A stretch of 64,000 bases of DNA from Pyruvatibacter sp. HU-CL02332 (GCF_040362765.1 NZ_BAABWK010000001.1:558001-622000); one strand, 5' to 3'. Shown: positions 24,916 through 33,814, numbered from the stretch's first letter. The notes: a model not told the origin generated them from the letters alone. A program made the numbers and translations.

Positions 24916-25515
24916 ATGACAAAAACACTCCTTGCAGGCGCTGCCTTTGCAGCCGCTGCTCTTCTGGGCACAACAGCAGCCCAGGCAGACGATGCCGGCT
25001 GGTACGCAAGCCTTGGTGGCGGCGTGAACTGGGTGGATGAAGTCTCAGGCAACGGCGTGTCTATGGATTTCGAAGCCGGCTACAGCATCGTTGGCGCGGT
25101 GGGCTATGCCTACGCAGACGGCGAAATGGGCCGCTTCCGCGCTGAAGGTGAAATCAGCTGGACATCAAACGAGCTCGACAGCGCATCTGCCCTTGGCACG
25201 ACCGTCAGCCTTGGTGGTGAGCTGGATCAGTTCGGCTTCATGGTTCAGGGTCTGTATGACTTCCTCCCGGATAGCGGCATCCGCCCCTATCTTGGTGTTG
25301 GTGTCGGCGTCGTTGACGGTGAAGTCACTGCAACGGTAGCAGGCGTGACGCTCAAGTCCGACGGCACCAACTTTGCCTATCGCGGCCTTGCCGGCGTTGG
25401 CGTCGCACTGGGCGACAATGCAACGCTTGATGTTGGGTACCGCTTCACAGGCGTGACCTCTGATGAAAACATCAACAACAATGCAGCCATCGCTCAGGTG
25501 CGCTTCAACTTCTAG
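24916..25515 (+). CDS. Small outer-membrane beta-barrel protein (Omp25/OmpX-like)
   Basis: 199 residues with a signal peptide cleaved at A-Q-A-D (~24). The mature part is a run of amphipathic strands: 'WYASLGGGVNWV', 'FEAGYSIVGAVGYAYADGEMGRFRAEGEISW', 'FGFMVQGLYDFLPDSGIRPYLGVGVGVV', 'TNFAYRGLAGVGVALGDNATLDVGYRFTGV'. It ends in '...AAIAQVRFNF', the classical terminal Phe for Bam-dependent insertion. This is the eight-stranded barrel pattern of alphaproteobacterial Omp25/Omp31-type surface proteins. A good ribosome site precedes the ATG and a terminator follows at 25541, so it is a stand-alone gene and probably abundant. Confidence 0.88.
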   Translation: MTKTLLAGAAFAAAALLGTTAAQADDAGWYASLGGGVNWVDEVSGNGVSMDFEAGYSIVGAVGYAYADGEMGRFRAEGEISWTSNELDSASALGTTVSLGGELDQFGFMVQGLYDFLPDSGIRPYLGVGVGVVDGEVTATVAGVTLKSDGTNFAYRGLAGVGVALGDNATLDVGYRFTGVTSDENINNNAAIAQVRFNF

Positions 25516-25540
25516 ATCTTCTTCACTGAAGCTTCTTCGA

Positions 25541-25570
25541 AAAGGGCGTCCCTGAGGGGCGCCCTTTTTT
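25541..25570 (+). terminator. Terminator after the outer-membrane barrel gene
   Basis: Stem AAAGGGCG / CGCCCTTT around an 11-base loop, followed by a T-run ending at 25570. The symmetrical A/T flanks let it serve the convergent methyltransferase gene too. Confidence 0.85.
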
Positions 25571-25575
25571 GTTGT

Positions 25576-26271
25576 TTAGGTGCTGCTGTCTGTCCGGCGT
25601 CGGAAGCGCATCAACGTGAAGATGCGCAAAAGCCCAAGTGGCTTTTCCATCACCAGTTCCAGATCAGGATGATTGAGCACCCGCTCGCGACCAAACGCCG
25701 GGTGCCAGCCGATAAGGGCGGCCACGCGCTCAAGCTTGCGCTCAAACCACAGCACCCACCCGTCCGCCTTGGCAAAGTGATTGACGATCACGACTTCGCC
25801 GCCCGGCTTGGTGATACGCGCCAGTTCGTCCAGCACCGCTTCCGGGTTGGGCGCGACCGACATCACATACATGGCGACCGCACAGTCAAAGCGGCCTGTC
25901 TCATAGGTCAGTGCGCCTGCGTCCATTTCCTCCAGCGCAGCCACATGCCCCAAAGCCCGCTCGCTGACCCGGCGTCGGGCCAGCTCAAGCATGTCCGTTG
26001 AAAGATCAATGCCGGTGATCCGCGTGGTGCGCGCATAGCCGGGAAGCGAAAGCCCTGACCCCACACCGACTTCCAGCACGCTCATTGGCTCGTCGCTTGC
26101 GTGCGCGTTGGCATGCTTGCGAGCCAGCGCATTGACCGCCGCCACCGCCGCAGCACGGCCCACATCCGTAACGGGACCAACAACAGCATCATAAAACCGG
26201 GCCCAGCGCGCATAAGCACGCCGAACCGCATTCTCATCCAGAGCTTGGGAGTTTCCTGTCATCCCATTCAC
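25576..26271 (-). CDS. pmtA: Class I SAM methyltransferase, PmtA-like phospholipid N-methyltransferase
   Basis: 231 residues (GTG 26271; an ATG at 26262 is equally possible). The SAM motif 'VLEVGVGSGLSLPGY' is at about 66-80. It is followed by 'GIDLSTDMLELARRRV', 'FDCAVAMYVMSVAPNPEAVLDELARITKPGGEVVIVNHF' and 'ALIGWHPAF'. The V-G-V-G-x-G-L-S-L-P motif together with A-M-Y-V-M-S-V-x-P and V-N-H-F is characteristic of Rhodobacter-type PmtA, which converts phosphatidylethanolamine to phosphatidylcholine at the inner membrane. The alternative is the related UbiE/COQ5-like family. It ends against the barrel gene's terminator; mnmA lies upstream on the same strand. Confidence 0.78.
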   Translation of the reverse strand: MNGMTGNSQALDENAVRRAYARWARFYDAVVGPVTDVGRAAAVAAVNALARKHANAHASDEPMSVLEVGVGSGLSLPGYARTTRITGIDLSTDMLELARRRVSERALGHVAALEEMDAGALTYETGRFDCAVAMYVMSVAPNPEAVLDELARITKPGGEVVIVNHFAKADGWVLWFERKLERVAALIGWHPAFGRERVLNHPDLELVMEKPLGLLRIFTLMRFRRRTDSST

Positions 26272-26348
26272 GTAACCGCAGAGAATGACGATTTAAAGGG
26301 GAAGATCGACGAATTGCGTTAGGTCAAAACGGCAGCAGAAGCACGCAG

Positions 26349-27554
26349 CTAGAGCGTACGCCGTATCCAGCCACCGCCCAGCACCCGGCTGCCATCAGCG
26401 GGATCATAAAAGACGCAGGCCTGACCCGGCGACACCCCTTCTTCCGGAGATGACAACGTCACCAGCGCCCCGTCTTGTGTCGCCACAATGCGCGCGGCAA
26501 GCAGACGACCGGTGGACCGCACTTTGACGTTCACATCCACCGGGGTGTCGCTCAACGGCTGGTCACCAATCCAGTTGACGTCCGTAAGGGTGATGTCGCT
26601 CACACCCAGTGCTGACCGTGGCCCGACAATCACCTGCCGCTGTTCCGGATTGAGTCGCACCACAAACAATGGCTCTGCATTCTCGCCACCCATTTCGGTG
26701 TCGCTGATCCCAAGACCGCGACGCTGCCCGATCGTGTAGCGGATGATGCCGTCATGTGTGCCAAGCACCCGACCATCCATATGCACAATGTCACCGGGTT
26801 CAGCTGCTTCCGGGCGCAGCCGTTCAACCACCTGCGCATATTTGCCGTCCGGCACAAAGCAGATGTCCTGGCTGTCCGGCTTGGCCGCCACCTCAAGGCC
26901 CAGCTTCTGGGCAAGGGCACGCGTTTCATCCTTCGGCAACCCGCCAAGCGGGAACCGTAGAAACGCCAGCTGCTCGGGCTTGGTCGTAAACATGAAGTAG
27001 CTCTGGTCGCGACTGTCATCGACCGCGCGATGCAGCTGCGGTCCGGCATCACCGTCAAACCGCTGCACATAGTGACCTGTCGCAAGCGCATCTGCGCCAA
27101 GATCGCGGGCCGTTTCCATCAGGTCTCGAAATTTCACACGTTCATTGCAGCGCACGCAGGGAATAGGGGTTTCGCCGCGCGCATAGGCATCGGCAAAATC
27201 CGTCATCACGGAATCCTTGAAACGGCTTTCATAGTCCAGAACGTAGTGCGGGATATCCAGACGCTCCGCCACCCGGCGCGCATCATGAATGTCCTGCCCG
27301 GCGCAGCATGCGCCCTTCTTCTGAACCGCAGCTCCATGGTCGTAAAGCTGCAGCGTGATGCCCACAACGTCGTAGCCGGCCTGCGCGTAAAGGGCAGCCG
27401 CAACGGAGCTGTCCACGCCGCCGGACATGGCAACCACCACCCGCGTGTCCGCAGGGGCCTTGCCGGCAATCACCGGTGGCAGGTCGACGAACGGCGTCTC
27501 CACTCGCGCGGCGGCCTTATCCTCAGGCGTAGTATGGGCATCAATATGTGTCAT
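26349..27554 (-). CDS. mnmA: tRNA-uridine 2-sulfurtransferase MnmA
   Basis: 401 residues. The PP-loop S-G-G-V-D-S-S (44-50) adenylates U34. The catalytic cysteines are C133 in P-I-P-C-V-R-C-N and C232 in [10 protein letters not shown], corresponding to C102 and C199 of E. coli MnmA. Other family blocks include '[27 protein letters not shown]', 'ATGHYV' and 'DQSYFMF'. The enzyme makes 2-thiouridine at the wobble position of tRNA-Lys, -Glu and -Gln. The roughly 30-residue N-terminal extension is common in alphaproteobacteria. It is divergent from the flagellar fliK gene. Confidence 0.95.
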   Translation of the reverse strand: MTHIDAHTTPEDKAAARVETPFVDLPPVIAGKAPADTRVVVAMSGGVDSSVAAALYAQAGYDVVGITLQLYDHGAAVQKKGACCAGQDIHDARRVAERLDIPHYVLDYESRFKDSVMTDFADAYARGETPIPCVRCNERVKFRDLMETARDLGADALATGHYVQRFDGDAGPQLHRAVDDSRDQSYFMFTTKPEQLAFLRFPLGGLPKDETRALAQKLGLEVAAKPDSQDICFVPDGKYAQVVERLRPEAAEPGDIVHMDGRVLGTHDGIIRYTIGQRRGLGISDTEMGGENAEPLFVVRLNPEQRQVIVGPRSALGVSDITLTDVNWIGDQPLSDTPVDVNVKVRSTGRLLAARIVATQDGALVTLSSPEEGVSPGQACVFYDPADGSRVLGGGWIRRTL

Positions 27555-27744
27555 GGCGCGGGACTATAGCGCCCGCCTCCCCCGCAGCAAGCCTCATGGG
27601 TCCCCAACCCAGCAAGCGGGACCCGGCAAGTCAGTCCCCCGCCCGGCAGGAATTGCCGGTCTTAGCCCGACTTCTGCCGGGCAAATCTCAGACGCACTTA
27701 GCGCAAAATCCCGAAATTCTGCCGTTTTTCGCTCAAGGCCCGGT

Positions 27745-27759
27745 TGGCCCCGCCCTTGC
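27745..27759 (+). promoter_or_regulatory. Sigma-54 promoter candidate for fliK
   Basis: TGGC-N7-TTGC with the exact 15-bp -24/-12 geometry. It lies 90 bases upstream of the fliK ATG and predicts a start site near 27771. The window also encodes FlbD, the sigma-54 activator of late flagellar genes, which supports the assignment. Confidence 0.65.
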
Positions 27760-27848
27760 TCATACCTGTCTGAGAAATTGCGTCCATGCCGGCCACCCGG
27801 CCTTCCGCATGGGCATCGGGGCACGACAAGAGACACGGGATAAACCGG

Positions 27849-29456
27849 ATGACATCGACTGAGACATTTAACGCAGGCCAGGTCCGCAAGGCAGAGGCAG
27901 CAGCACAGGTGAAAAACGCCGAGCCGCGCCGCGCCGAAGACGACAGCCGCTTCACAGAAGAACTGCGTGCCAGCCGGGCAGAAGAGAAGCGTCAGGCGGA
28001 AGAGCGCGTCCGCGAACGCAAGTCGGACGAAGCCCGTCTGGAAGAAACCCGCAAGGCTGACGCCCGCGAAGCAGCCGCACGCTCTGAAGAAGCCCGCGCT
28101 GAAGACGCAAGAGATGAAAAGGCGCAGGAAGAAAAAACCCGCGAGGAACGCGCCTCTGATCAGTCTGACGAAAACGACACAGCGGCTGCGGAAGACGAAG
28201 CCACAGCGGACAACGTTGAAGCAACCAAACAGCAGACTGCGGCGGTCGAGACCGTCATCGGCGCTGAAGCAAGTGACGCACAACCTGTCGCTGACGCAAC
28301 AGACACCACCCAGGCCGATGATGATGTGGTGACCGCATCTGTTAAAGACATCACCACAGCAGAGAAAGCCGCAGCCACACAGCAGGCAGCAGCGGCAAGC
28401 GCAGCAGCAAACAAAGCTGAGGCGACAACGGCTGGTGACAAGCAGAATGCACCCACCGCCGTCTCCGCTGCATCCAAGAACGCCGACAGCAAGACCAACC
28501 AGCCAACACCTGACCAGCAAAATGCATCAACCGCTGCCAAACCGGCTGCGGCTGGCAACAGTGCTGCGGCTCCAACCGCTGACAGCGCAGCTGGCAAGGC
28601 ACAGGCCACAATTCGTGATGCCGCCGCCGCACCTGTGGAAACGGAAGTAACCGTCGCAAGCACATCCGCGCAGGCGGCCGGCAAACGCGGTCTTGGCCAC
28701 GCCACAGCTGAAAGCATGCAGGACGCAAAAGCTGAGGCAAAGCCAACAGCCAAAACCACGTCAGCGACACAGGCACCGGAAACCGCAGCATCGACTGACA
28801 AGCCCACAACCATGGCCCAGGCAGCCCAGCGCACATCCGCGTCCGAGATTGCGCTTCAGGCGATTCTGGCCAAACCAGCCGGCACCCCTCAGGACATTCG
28901 TGTTGCGGGGCTTGACGGCGCTGCCAGCACGCCTCTTCAGGCCACCGACAGTGCAGCCCCTGCACCCAGCGTAACCGTGCGTGCCATCGTGGCAGCTTCC
29001 GCGCAGCCTGGCACACCGGTTCAGCCACAGACACCGGCCCGCGAGATCGCCATCAACATGGCGAAGAATCTGGGCAACGGCACAAACCGCTTTGAAATCC
29101 GTCTCGACCCTGCCGAGCTTGGCCGCATTGATGTGCGGATGGAACTTGGTACGGATGGACGCGTTCAGGCGCATCTGACCGTCGACAAGCCCGAAACGCT
29201 GGACATGCTCCAGCGCGACGCCCGCTCATTGGAAAAAGCCTTGAGCGATGCCGGTCTCGATATGGAAAACGGCACCCTCAGCTATTCCATGCGTGACGAC
29301 GGCGACGGCTCAGGTTTTGCCGACAACCGCGACACTGCTGAAGGCACCTCAGACAAAACACCGACCGAAGACGAACTGGCAGCAGATCTTGCCGCCGTCC
29401 AGCACATCTATGCGCTTAAAGCCGGGTCCGGCTCTGGCGTAGACATCCGCATCTAG
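27849..29456 (+). CDS. fliK: Flagellar hook-length control protein FliK
   Basis: 535 residues from the ATG at 27849; the frame extends to 27786 without support. Residues ~15-125 are extremely charged (Arg/Glu/Ala-rich, predicted long helix), and ~125-400 are an Ala/Thr/Gln-rich low-complexity ruler region. The C-terminal Flg_hook domain is conserved at ~410-500 ('NRFEIRLDPAELGRIDVRMELGTDGRVQAHLTVDKPETLDMLQRDARSLEKALSDAGLD'). FliK is secreted, measures the hook and switches FlhB specificity. It is followed nine bases later by flgD, and a sigma-54 promoter candidate precedes it. Such proteins vary greatly in length. Confidence 0.9.
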   Translation: MTSTETFNAGQVRKAEAAAQVKNAEPRRAEDDSRFTEELRASRAEEKRQAEERVRERKSDEARLEETRKADAREAAARSEEARAEDARDEKAQEEKTREERASDQSDENDTAAAEDEATADNVEATKQQTAAVETVIGAEASDAQPVADATDTTQADDDVVTASVKDITTAEKAAATQQAAAASAAANKAEATTAGDKQNAPTAVSAASKNADSKTNQPTPDQQNASTAAKPAAAGNSAAAPTADSAAGKAQATIRDAAAAPVETEVTVASTSAQAAGKRGLGHATAESMQDAKAEAKPTAKTTSATQAPETAASTDKPTTMAQAAQRTSASEIALQAILAKPAGTPQDIRVAGLDGAASTPLQATDSAAPAPSVTVRAIVAASAQPGTPVQPQTPAREIAINMAKNLGNGTNRFEIRLDPAELGRIDVRMELGTDGRVQAHLTVDKPETLDMLQRDARSLEKALSDAGLDMENGTLSYSMRDDGDGSGFADNRDTAEGTSDKTPTEDELAADLAAVQHIYALKAGSGSGVDIRI

Positions 29457-29465
29457 GGACAGACC

Positions 29466-30137
29466 ATGTCAATTGAAGCAATTGCAGCCGCACAGTCCGC
29501 TCAAAGCGCCGCCTCCACAGCCGGTTCAAAGCTCAATACGGACTTTGATACGTTTCTGACGCTGCTCACCACGCAGTTGAAGAACCAGGACCCTCTGGAG
29601 CCGCTGGACAGCAGCGAGTTCACCAACCAGCTGGTCCAGTTCTCAAGCGTTGAGCAGAACATCGCCACCAACCAGAACCTTGAGCAGCTGCTGAACCTCA
29701 CCTTCGCCAACTTTGCAACGGACGCTGTGGGGTACATCGGCAAGGAAGTCGTGGCTGAAAGCCCGACCGCCATCCTCACAGATGGGTCGGCCAACTGGGG
29801 CTACGAGCTGGATGCCCCGGCTGAAAAAGTACAGCTGTTTGTCACGGATGCTGCAGGCCGACTGGTGCACACCTCAGACCTGCAAAACCTCTCTGGTAAC
29901 CAGACCTTTAACTGGAATGGCAAGGATTCAAATGGCCGGCAGCTGTCAGACGGTGCCTACACCCTGCGTGTGATTGCCCAGGATGCCGCTGAAAACGAAA
30001 TCAAAGTCACCATGAAGCAGGCCGGTGTCGTCTCGGCTGTTGAGTTCGACAACAACACGCCGGTTCTTACCGTCAATGGCTCCGGTATCCAGTTGTCAGA
30101 TGTCATCACAGTTCGTGATGTCGCGACCGGGTCGTAA
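29466..30137 (+). CDS. flgD: Flagellar hook-capping protein FlgD
   Basis: 223 residues. The N-terminal FlgD signature 'LNTDFDTFLTLLTTQLKNQDPLEPLDSSEFTNQLVQFSSVEQNIATNQNLE' is at ~23-73. It is followed by the FlgD tudor/Ig-like region ('VAESPTAIL', 'AGRLVHTSDLQNLSGNQTFNWNGKDSNGRQLSDGAYTLRVIAQD'). The protein caps the growing hook and guides FlgE subunits into place. It follows fliK by nine bases with a GGGAC site, so the two genes are cotranscribed; the pairing fliK-flgD is common because both act in hook assembly. Confidence 0.95.
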   Translation: MSIEAIAAAQSAQSAASTAGSKLNTDFDTFLTLLTTQLKNQDPLEPLDSSEFTNQLVQFSSVEQNIATNQNLEQLLNLTFANFATDAVGYIGKEVVAESPTAILTDGSANWGYELDAPAEKVQLFVTDAAGRLVHTSDLQNLSGNQTFNWNGKDSNGRQLSDGAYTLRVIAQDAAENEIKVTMKQAGVVSAVEFDNNTPVLTVNGSGIQLSDVITVRDVATGS

Positions 30138-30184
30138 CCCAATGACCCTTTTGACCCATTGCGACACACCCCAAGGCACCAAAG

Positions 30185-30223
30185 TTAATTGGCTATTCAC
30201 CATGGCATTTAGCCCTTCCTTAA
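30185..30223 (+). promoter_or_regulatory. CtrA-like sites upstream of sciP
   Basis: Two near matches to the CtrA motif TTAA-N7-TTAA: TTAA-N7-TTCA (30185-30199) and TTAG-N7-TTAA (30209-30223), 70-110 bases before the sciP ATG. Each has one mismatch. Placement before sciP agrees with its known activation by CtrA in Caulobacter. Computational or binding support is absent. Confidence 0.4.
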
Positions 30224-30293
30224 ATGCCCACGACGTACTCTTCAGCTCACACACACAGAACGTGTGACGGTTTGAAGTCAGGATCTGCTTGAA

Positions 30294-30572
30294 ATGAGCA
30301 TGCAATATCAATCGCGAGTGAGCTATGTGATCGGGCCGGATGGTAGCCCCCTCACTATTGCTGACCTGCCGCCGCCGGAAACGAAGCGCTGGGTCATCCG
30401 CCGCAAGGCTGAAGTCGTGGCCGCTGTGCGCGGGGGTCTTCTATCATTGGAAGAAGCCTGCCAGCGCTACACGCTGACTGTCGAAGAGTTTTTGAGCTGG
30501 CAGCGGTCCATTGAGCGTCACGGCCTGCCAGGCCTGCGCGCCACCCGCGTGCAGCAATACCGCGAGCACTAG
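30294..30572 (+). CDS. sciP: SciP, CtrA-inhibitory protein (DUF1153)
   Basis: 92 residues, nearly the same core as Caulobacter SciP. 'YVIGPDGSPLTIADLPPPETKRWVIRRKAEVVAAVRGGLLSLEEACQRYTLTVEEFLSWQ' at ~11-70 contains the helix-turn-helix, and the end is 'GLPGLRATRVQQYREH'. In Caulobacter, SciP accumulates in G1, binds CtrA on DNA and blocks its transcription activation. Finding it between flagellar genes and in the same window as ctrA and chpT is informative: flagellar class II promoters are CtrA targets. It has its own upstream region with two CtrA-like sites. Confidence 0.93.
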   Translation: MSMQYQSRVSYVIGPDGSPLTIADLPPPETKRWVIRRKAEVVAAVRGGLLSLEEACQRYTLTVEEFLSWQRSIERHGLPGLRATRVQQYREH

Positions 30573-30578
30573 AACAAG

Positions 30579-30621
30579 CGTTTTCAGAAAAAGTGGTTTC
30601 CGGTTTTTCGGTTCGAAAACG
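30579..30621 (+). repeat. Imperfect intergenic hairpin of the rhizobial dispersed type
   Basis: Nested arms CGTTTTC (30579-30585) / GAAAACG (30615-30621) and GAAAAA (30587-30592) / TTTTTC (30604-30609), with GTGG-TTTCCGG between them. It begins 7 bases after the sciP stop. The layout and words (AAAAGTGG..CCGGTTTT) resemble a palindromic intergenic element I remember as frequent in Rhizobiales genomes. Only one copy is seen here, so the repeat status is an inference. Confidence 0.4.
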
Positions 30622-30733
30622 CGAAAAACCAAGACGAGGCATGATGCACCATCATGCCGGACACAACATACGGGTCCTTATTGAGTATCGGCCCCCAAGA
30701 TAGCCGCAAGGCTTGCGTACTTGTGCGTCGTAG

Positions 30734-30771
30734 CGCCGGAGAGTGGAAACACTCCCCGGCGTTTTCTTTTT
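30734..30771 (+). terminator. Strong terminator in the sciP-fliF gap
   Basis: Stem CGCCGG-AGAGTG / CACTCC-CCGGCG with a GAAA tetraloop and one mismatch, followed by TTTTCTTTTT. It lies 160 bases after sciP and 240 before fliF, so it ends either a long sciP 3' region or an unannotated small RNA. Nothing else coding is visible in 30573-31012. Confidence 0.85.
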
Positions 30772-30829
30772 GTTAAGCCTTCAAATTGTTTCGACCAATC
30801 GGCAAATTTTGCCGAGTTATCTGCCGACG

Positions 30830-30844
30830 TTAAGACGTTGTTTA
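30830..30844 (+). promoter_or_regulatory. CtrA-like site upstream of fliF
   Basis: TTAA-GACGTTG-TTTA differs from TTAA-N7-TTAA at one base. It lies about 170 bases before the fliF GTG and after the terminator at 30734. In Caulobacter, fliF and other class II flagellar operons are activated by CtrA, which fits this location. Confidence 0.45.
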
Positions 30845-31012
30845 GTGGTGCCGGGTAAATCTTGCCTAGCTGGATTACACCGGACACGGACAAAACCACC
30901 AAGGACATAGGTGGGCGATCGTGGACCGGCCCTTTTATCCGGCGCGATGATCCACTAGGCCCAGGATGAGCCGGAGTATCGCGCAATCCCGACCACACTC
31001 CGGGGGTGCGCC

Positions 31013-32752
31013 GTGAACGGCACATTTGACTTCCTAAAGGGGCTTGGCCCCTCTCGGCTTATCGCACTGGGCGCTGTCACCATCGCCCTCGTTGCCTTTT
31101 TTGCCGTCATCATGATGCGTGTGTCGCAACCCACCATGGCGCTGCTCTATAGCGGCCTGCCGGTGAGCGACAGTGCTGAAATCGTTGCCAAGCTCGAGGC
31201 CATGAGCGTGCCGTACGAGCTTAAGGGCGACGGCACCACCATTATGGTTCCCAAGACAGAAGCCCTGCGCCTGCGCATGAGCATGGCCGAAGCGGGCCTG
31301 CCGTCCGGCGGTTCTGTTGGCTACGAAATCTTTGACGACACATCTGCGCTGGGCACCACCAGCTTCGTGCAGAACATGAACCATCTGCGCGCTCTGGAAG
31401 GCGAACTCGCCCGCACCGTGCGCGCCCTCGACACTGTTCAGGCTGCCCGCGTGCATCTCGTCATGCCCGAACGCGAACTCTTCAGCCGCGAACGTCAGGA
31501 ACCAACCGCCTCCATCGTCATCAAGGCCCGTGGCGGCCTTGGTCGCAGTCAGGCCAAGGGCATTCAGTTCCTTGTGGCCTCTGCAGTTGAAGGCCTCAAT
31601 GCCGCCAACGTCTCCATCATTGATGAAACCGGCAACATGATCGCCGGCGGGGCCGACGGCACGTCGCTGGGGTCTTCCTCCATGGACGAACGCCAGCGCG
31701 AATATGAAACACGCCTGCGCCGTCAGGTCGCTGACATTGTCACCAGCGTCGTCGGCACCAACCGCGCACGCATTCAGGTCGCAGCCGAGCTGGACTTCAA
31801 CCGCATCACCCGCAACTCAGAGACATTTGACCCAGAAGGTCAGGTTGTCCGGTCAACCCAGACGGTCGAAGAATCTTCTTCTGCAACAGAACGCGACGGC
31901 CAGGCTGGCGTGACAGTGGGCAATGACCTGCCGGACGCTATCGGCCAGGGCGGCGGTGCTGACGACGCAACGTCGAATGAAAGCAACGCCCGCGTTGAAG
32001 AAACGGTCAACTACGAAATCTCTCGCACCACCACGACGGAAGTGATCGAGGCTGGCAGCGTCAAGCGCCTGTCCGTTGCCGTGCTCGTGGATGGCGCATA
32101 TGAGGCAGCCGAAGACGGCACGCAGACATACACCGCCCGCTCACCTGAAGAGCTGGAAATGATTGGGCGTCTTGTGCGCTCTTCCATCGGCTTTGATGCC
32201 GCTCGCGGCGACAGTGTCGAAGTGGTCAATCTGCCGATCAACGACACCGCTACAGAACTTCTTGCAGACGACGCTGCTGAACTTGGCTTCATGGACAGCA
32301 TCATGAGCAGCCTCGACGTCATGCGTCTTGCTGAACTTGGTGCTCTTGTGGTCGTCACGCTACTTGGCGTCTTCCTGGTGGCTCGTCCGCTCATCAACAA
32401 GCTGACCACACCTGGCGTCCAGCAAGGTGGCCAGGCTGCAATCACCGGCGGTGCCCCAAGCAACGCGCCGCAGCTTCCCAGCCCCGACATGCAGCAGATA
32501 CTGGCACAGGCCCAGGCAGACGGTCAGGAAGTCATCACCGCCCCCGACGGCACACCCATTGCGCTTGCTGCCCCCACGCCGGAGCAGCAGGCCGCAATGA
32601 TGCTGGAAGACAACACAGGTTCGATGATCGACATCGCCCAGATTGAAGGACAGGTGCGCGAAAGCTCCGTCCGCAAGGTTGGCGAGATCGTTCAAAACCA
32701 TCCCGAAGAGTCGCTGACAATCCTGCGCGGCTGGCTCCACGAAACCGCATAG
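31013..32752 (+). CDS. fliF: Flagellar MS-ring protein FliF
   Basis: 579 residues from GTG 31013 (GGGGG upstream). An N-terminal transmembrane segment is at ~15-40. The YscJ/FliF domain follows ('MALLYSGLPVSDSAEIVAKLEAMSVPYELKGDGTTIMVP', 'LPSGGSVGYEIFDD', 'NHLRALEGELARTV', 'ARVHLVMPERELFSRERQEPTASIVIK'), then the FliF C-terminal domain, a second transmembrane segment near 440-460 and a C-terminal tail that binds FliG ('VGEIVQNHPEESLTILRGWLHE'). It forms the MS ring in the inner membrane, the first step of basal-body assembly. It starts the fliF-fliG-fliH-fliN-motA-flbD run; a CtrA-like site lies upstream. Confidence 0.96.
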   Translation: MNGTFDFLKGLGPSRLIALGAVTIALVAFFAVIMMRVSQPTMALLYSGLPVSDSAEIVAKLEAMSVPYELKGDGTTIMVPKTEALRLRMSMAEAGLPSGGSVGYEIFDDTSALGTTSFVQNMNHLRALEGELARTVRALDTVQAARVHLVMPERELFSRERQEPTASIVIKARGGLGRSQAKGIQFLVASAVEGLNAANVSIIDETGNMIAGGADGTSLGSSSMDERQREYETRLRRQVADIVTSVVGTNRARIQVAAELDFNRITRNSETFDPEGQVVRSTQTVEESSSATERDGQAGVTVGNDLPDAIGQGGGADDATSNESNARVEETVNYEISRTTTTEVIEAGSVKRLSVAVLVDGAYEAAEDGTQTYTARSPEELEMIGRLVRSSIGFDAARGDSVEVVNLPINDTATELLADDAAELGFMDSIMSSLDVMRLAELGALVVVTLLGVFLVARPLINKLTTPGVQQGGQAAITGGAPSNAPQLPSPDMQQILAQAQADGQEVITAPDGTPIALAAPTPEQQAAMMLEDNTGSMIDIAQIEGQVRESSVRKVGEIVQNHPEESLTILRGWLHETA

Positions 32753-32785
32753 TTCACGCGCCAACAAGGTCTGAAAGTCGACATC

Positions 32786-33814
32786 ATGGTCGCTCAAGCA
32801 AAACCAAAGATGGACATCAACAAGCTGACCGGTGGCGAGAAAGCCGCCATCATGCTGCTCGCCCTGGGCGAAGAGCATGGCGCGCAGCTCTGGGAAATGT
32901 TCGACGACGATGAAATCCGCGAACTCTCCATGGCCATGTCCAATCTGGGCACGGTTGATGCGGAACTCGTTGAAAAGCTGTTGCTCGAATTCGTTTCCGG
33001 CATGTCATCTACCGGCGCCCTGGTTGGTACCTTTGATTCAACAGAGCGCCTGCTCTCACGTTTCCTGCCTGACGAACGCGTCAGCCTTGTCATGGACGAG
33101 ATCCGTGGTCCTGCCGGTCGCACCATGTGGGACAAGCTGGGCAATGTGAACGAAGTCGTTCTGGCCAATTACCTCAAGAACGAATACCCGCAGACAGTTG
33201 CCGTCGTGCTCTCGAAAATTCGCGCTGACCATGCCGCCAACGTGCTGGGTGCCCTGCCCGAGGACTTCTCCATGGAAGTCGTCAACCGCATGCTGCGTAT
33301 GGAAAGCGTACAGAAGGACATTCTGGACAAGGTCGAACAGACCCTGCGTCAGGAATTCATGTCCAACCTTGCCCGCACCAACCGGCGCGACAGCCACGAG
33401 ACCATGGCGGAGATCTTCAACAACTTCGATCGCCAGACCGAAAACCGCTTCATGACGTCCCTTGAAGAGCGCAACCGCGACGCGGCGGAACGCATCAAGG
33501 CCCTCATGTTCACATTCGAAGATCTGGCCAAGCTCGACCCGGGTTCCGTGCAAACACTTCTGCGCGCTGTCGAAAAAGACAAGCTGGCTCTGGGTCTCAA
33601 GGGCTCTTCCGATACCCTGCGCGATCTCTTCCTCTCCAACATGACCGAACGCGCCGCCAAGATGCTGCGCGAAGACATGGACATGATGGGCCCTGTCCGC
33701 CTCAAGGACGTGGACGAAGCGCAGATGATGATGGTCAACATCGCCAAGGACCTCGCCAACAAGGGCGAGATCATGATGGCGGACGGCAATTCGGAGGACG
33801 AGCTCATCTATTAG
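32786..33814 (+). CDS. fliG: Flagellar motor switch protein FliG
   Basis: 342 residues, standard length. The N-terminal FliF-binding domain ('[42 protein letters not shown]'), the middle EHPQ-like segment ('[43 protein letters not shown]') and the C-terminal torque domain ('[33 protein letters not shown]', '[29 protein letters not shown]') are all present. It couples stator movement to rotor rotation and takes CheY-P-dependent switching with FliM/FliN. It lies 33 bases after fliF. FliM is not encoded in the window. Confidence 0.97.
   Translation: MVAQAKPKMDINKLTGGEKAAIMLLALGEEHGAQLWEMFDDDEIRELSMAMSNLGTVDAELVEKLLLEFVSGMSSTGALVGTFDSTERLLSRFLPDERVSLVMDEIRGPAGRTMWDKLGNVNEVVLANYLKNEYPQTVAVVLSKIRADHAANVLGALPEDFSMEVVNRMLRMESVQKDILDKVEQTLRQEFMSNLARTNRRDSHETMAEIFNNFDRQTENRFMTSLEERNRDAAERIKALMFTFEDLAKLDPGSVQTLLRAVEKDKLALGLKGSSDTLRDLFLSNMTERAAKMLREDMDMMGPVRLKDVDEAQMMMVNIAKDLANKGEIMMADGNSEDELIY

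Noticed and set aside
27644-27656. CGGCAGG-AATTGC as a sigma-54 promoter
   Set aside because: Spacing between GG and GC is two bases too short; the palindromic context explains the resemblance. The site at 27745 has correct geometry.
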